Source of the DNA: Combretum micranthum
Lineage: Eukaryota; Streptophyta; Magnoliopsida; Myrtales; Combretaceae
Assembly (NCBI GenBank): GCA_024138025.1
Contig: JAMXBD010000975.1
Span: 372,001 to 436,000, forward strand
Reading direction: 5' to 3'
DNA length: 64,000 bases
Part shown: piece after piece, positions 62,530 through 64,000 of the stretch
Layout: each line of letters opens with the position of its first letter
Numbering within the stretch: the first letter of the stretch is position 1
Program-made: the position numbers and the translations under genes
The notes under the pieces: generated by a model
What the model was told of the DNA's origin: nothing
The model's input: the letters and a program-made list of their open reading frames with translations, nothing else
The model's database searches: none

Positions 62530-63462
62530 CAATTAATATGCACAAAAGAGCATTTGTTCTTTCTCTTACTTACTTTAGACGTGATTGGAGTGGGAATTTG
62601 TCTATCTTATTATTCTTCTTGTTGTAGTATCGGATTAAGGATTCATATACATATATATATAACACATAAATATATATTATTAATGTAATTGCATTGTCTT
62701 ATTTTAATTATTATATTCGTACATTTAATTTAGATAGAACTAGATTTTTTTTTGTTCAAGATTGTTTTTAAATTTTAAAGAAAAAGTAACATTATTTAAA
62801 TATGTTCAAGTTATTCATAGACTTAGATATTGTTATGTGACGTTTGATGCATGAGAATCATTCGGAATGGAATAGATTAAAATGCGAGGAATGAAATGGA
62901 ATGCGAGGTGGCGGAATGATAAATCAGATACATTATGAAATGAAATGGAATTGATATACTATTTGTCAAAAATATCATCAACAATTAATATAAATAATAA
63001 ATAAGAGGATAAAAAGTAATTATAATAATAATCATATATGAGGAAGGAATGAAATCGTAATTCTGCCATATTGAATTACACCTCAAAGCCGTAATTATCA
63101 ATTCTAGAGTTACGATTCCGACTTTTAAAAATGCAACCAAACATAGAAATGAGAATAGAACCGAAATCATGTTCTAGATTTATTCCCACATACCACACAT
63201 AACATTAAAGTTTAGCAAATAAAATTTCTGTTTTAATTTAGAAATTATACATATCTATACCTTGAATTGCATTTTGGAATATAATATTTGATAAATATAT
63301 ATATATATGCATATATAGTATTATAAAATTTCATCAAATATTTTAATGAATATCTAATTTTAGGCAATTTTAATTATATTCTGACATTTATATTAACAAT
63401 GGTGAAAGGAAACCGTATCTTTATACTGAATGATATAAAACTTATGTTGGTTGTACTGATTC
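62530..63462. other. AT-rich spacer, nothing recognised
   Basis: No gene or bounded element could be supported; around 62860-63180 are 'ggaatgaaatggaat'-type runs with a partly inverted counterpart, perhaps a small degraded element. Confidence 0.35.
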
Positions 63463-63470
63463 AATTGGAC

Positions 63471-63894
63471 TAGACATGGGCACGGTTCTAGAACTGAACC
63501 AAACCGAAACCATCTCCCATGATTTCAATCTGGTTCTATGGAACTGCTGGTTCATGGTTTCTGGTCCCGATTTTAGAACCATGAAACCACCTTTTTTTCA
63601 AATAAAAAATAAATAAATTTTAGTTTTTAATAAAGCTATTTTTAAACTCAAAAAAATTATTTGATGTTAAAGCACTAAATCATTTAACCTTTTAAAAAAA
63701 ATTAGAATGCACATTTATTTGTATACAAACACATTCAATGTCGATTGTAGTTAGTAATATGAGATTGTGAAATACTCTAGAGGGTAAAAATAAAATTATA
63801 ATACAATATATAGTCTCATATCATTAAAGAAATGAATGTTACTTTTAGGATAAATTTATTTAAACTAATTATATATGATTTTAAGTTACGTTTA
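63471..63894. mobile_element. hAT-type element terminus, right end not seen
   Basis: It begins TAGACATGGGCACGG, close to the terminus of the element at 40397 (TAGACATCATCACGG) and of that at 38723 (TAGGAGTGGGCACGG). 'Ggttctagaact' and 'aaccatgaaacc'-type subterminal repeats follow to 63590, then AT-rich core. The other end is not in the window; it is probably interrupted by the LTR starting at 63895. Confidence 0.55.
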
Positions 63895-64000
63895 TGTAAG
63901 GACACGCTATCACCCTTATAATTAAAATAGGCAATAACAGTTCCCCAACCACATATAACATATAGGATTATATGTAAGTTATCTAAAAAGAAGTGTTTGA
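63895..64000 (-). mobile_element. Start of a family-2-like LTR, cut by window end
   Basis: From TGTAAGGACAC it matches the first ~100 bp of the LTR at 927: the shared core is CCCCAACCACATATAA followed by 'attatatgtaag'. The rest is beyond the window. Orientation by analogy. Confidence 0.6.

Noticed and set aside
1..64000. tRNA, rRNA, CRISPR, operon or prokaryotic signals
   Set aside because: No cloverleaf with GGTTCGA-type B box, no rRNA-like conservation and no regular repeat-spacer array was seen; the sequence is plainly plant nuclear DNA.

Overview
The window is nuclear DNA of a flowering plant, most likely a eudicot. It is very AT-rich and has long intergenic stretches and AT-rich introns. 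It carries Ty1/copia and Ty3/gypsy debris, hAT-, Mutator- and Tourist-type elements, a BAHD acyltransferase relic and a six-exon Nudix gene of the plant NUDT3 type. No bacterial, organellar, CRISPR, rRNA or tRNA signal was found. Nothing in the sequence fixes the species.

Only one clear cellular gene is present: a NUDT3-like Nudix hydrolase at 34061-37335 (+). It has a good TATA box, six exons that join in frame (645 nt), a probable GC-AG first intron, an in-frame TAA in exon 2, and an end directly after the Nudix part. It is probably a truncated, disrupted copy.

Nearly everything else is layered transposable-element sequence, and most boundaries can be set by target-site duplications (TSDs). 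Region 1-6.9 kb is a ~4 kb LTR (family 1, copy A) carrying a nested solo LTR (927-3702, TSD CTTAT). 6.9-7.9 kb is a decayed copia RT/RNase H fragment. 7.9-12.8 kb is a direct duplication holding two BAHD pseudogenes, the second copy split by a solo LTR (11245-12550, TSD ATGAT). 12.8-18.3 kb is the 3' end and LTR of another element split by family-1 copy B (13612-17042, TSD AAGGT). 18.3-23 kb is a minus-strand Ty3/gypsy gag-protease relic of Tat-like type, split by a solo LTR (21120-22781, TSD TGCTT). 23.2-24.7 kb is a Mutator-like element. 25-33 kb is mostly featureless AT-rich DNA with one unrecognised coding-like patch, one small ORF and small elements.

Downstream of the gene lie two hAT-type elements, one of them nested in a solo LTR (40251-42748). 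From 43.16 to 56.10 kb there is a four-level nest: solo LTR F (TSD ATTTG) contains solo LTR G (TSD GTTAT), which contains a two-LTR, internally deleted Ty3/gypsy element D, whose 5' LTR contains family-1 solo LTR C. D's 3' LTR preserves the empty site of C. A second F-family solo LTR (56811-60255, TSD GCAAT), a Mutator-like element (61218-62520), a hAT-like terminus and a cut-off family-2-like LTR finish the window.

At least nine single LTRs are flanked by TSDs, against only one element that still has two LTRs. This points to strong loss of element interiors by LTR-LTR recombination. All assignments come from reading the sequence by eye; family names are from memory and no search was run.
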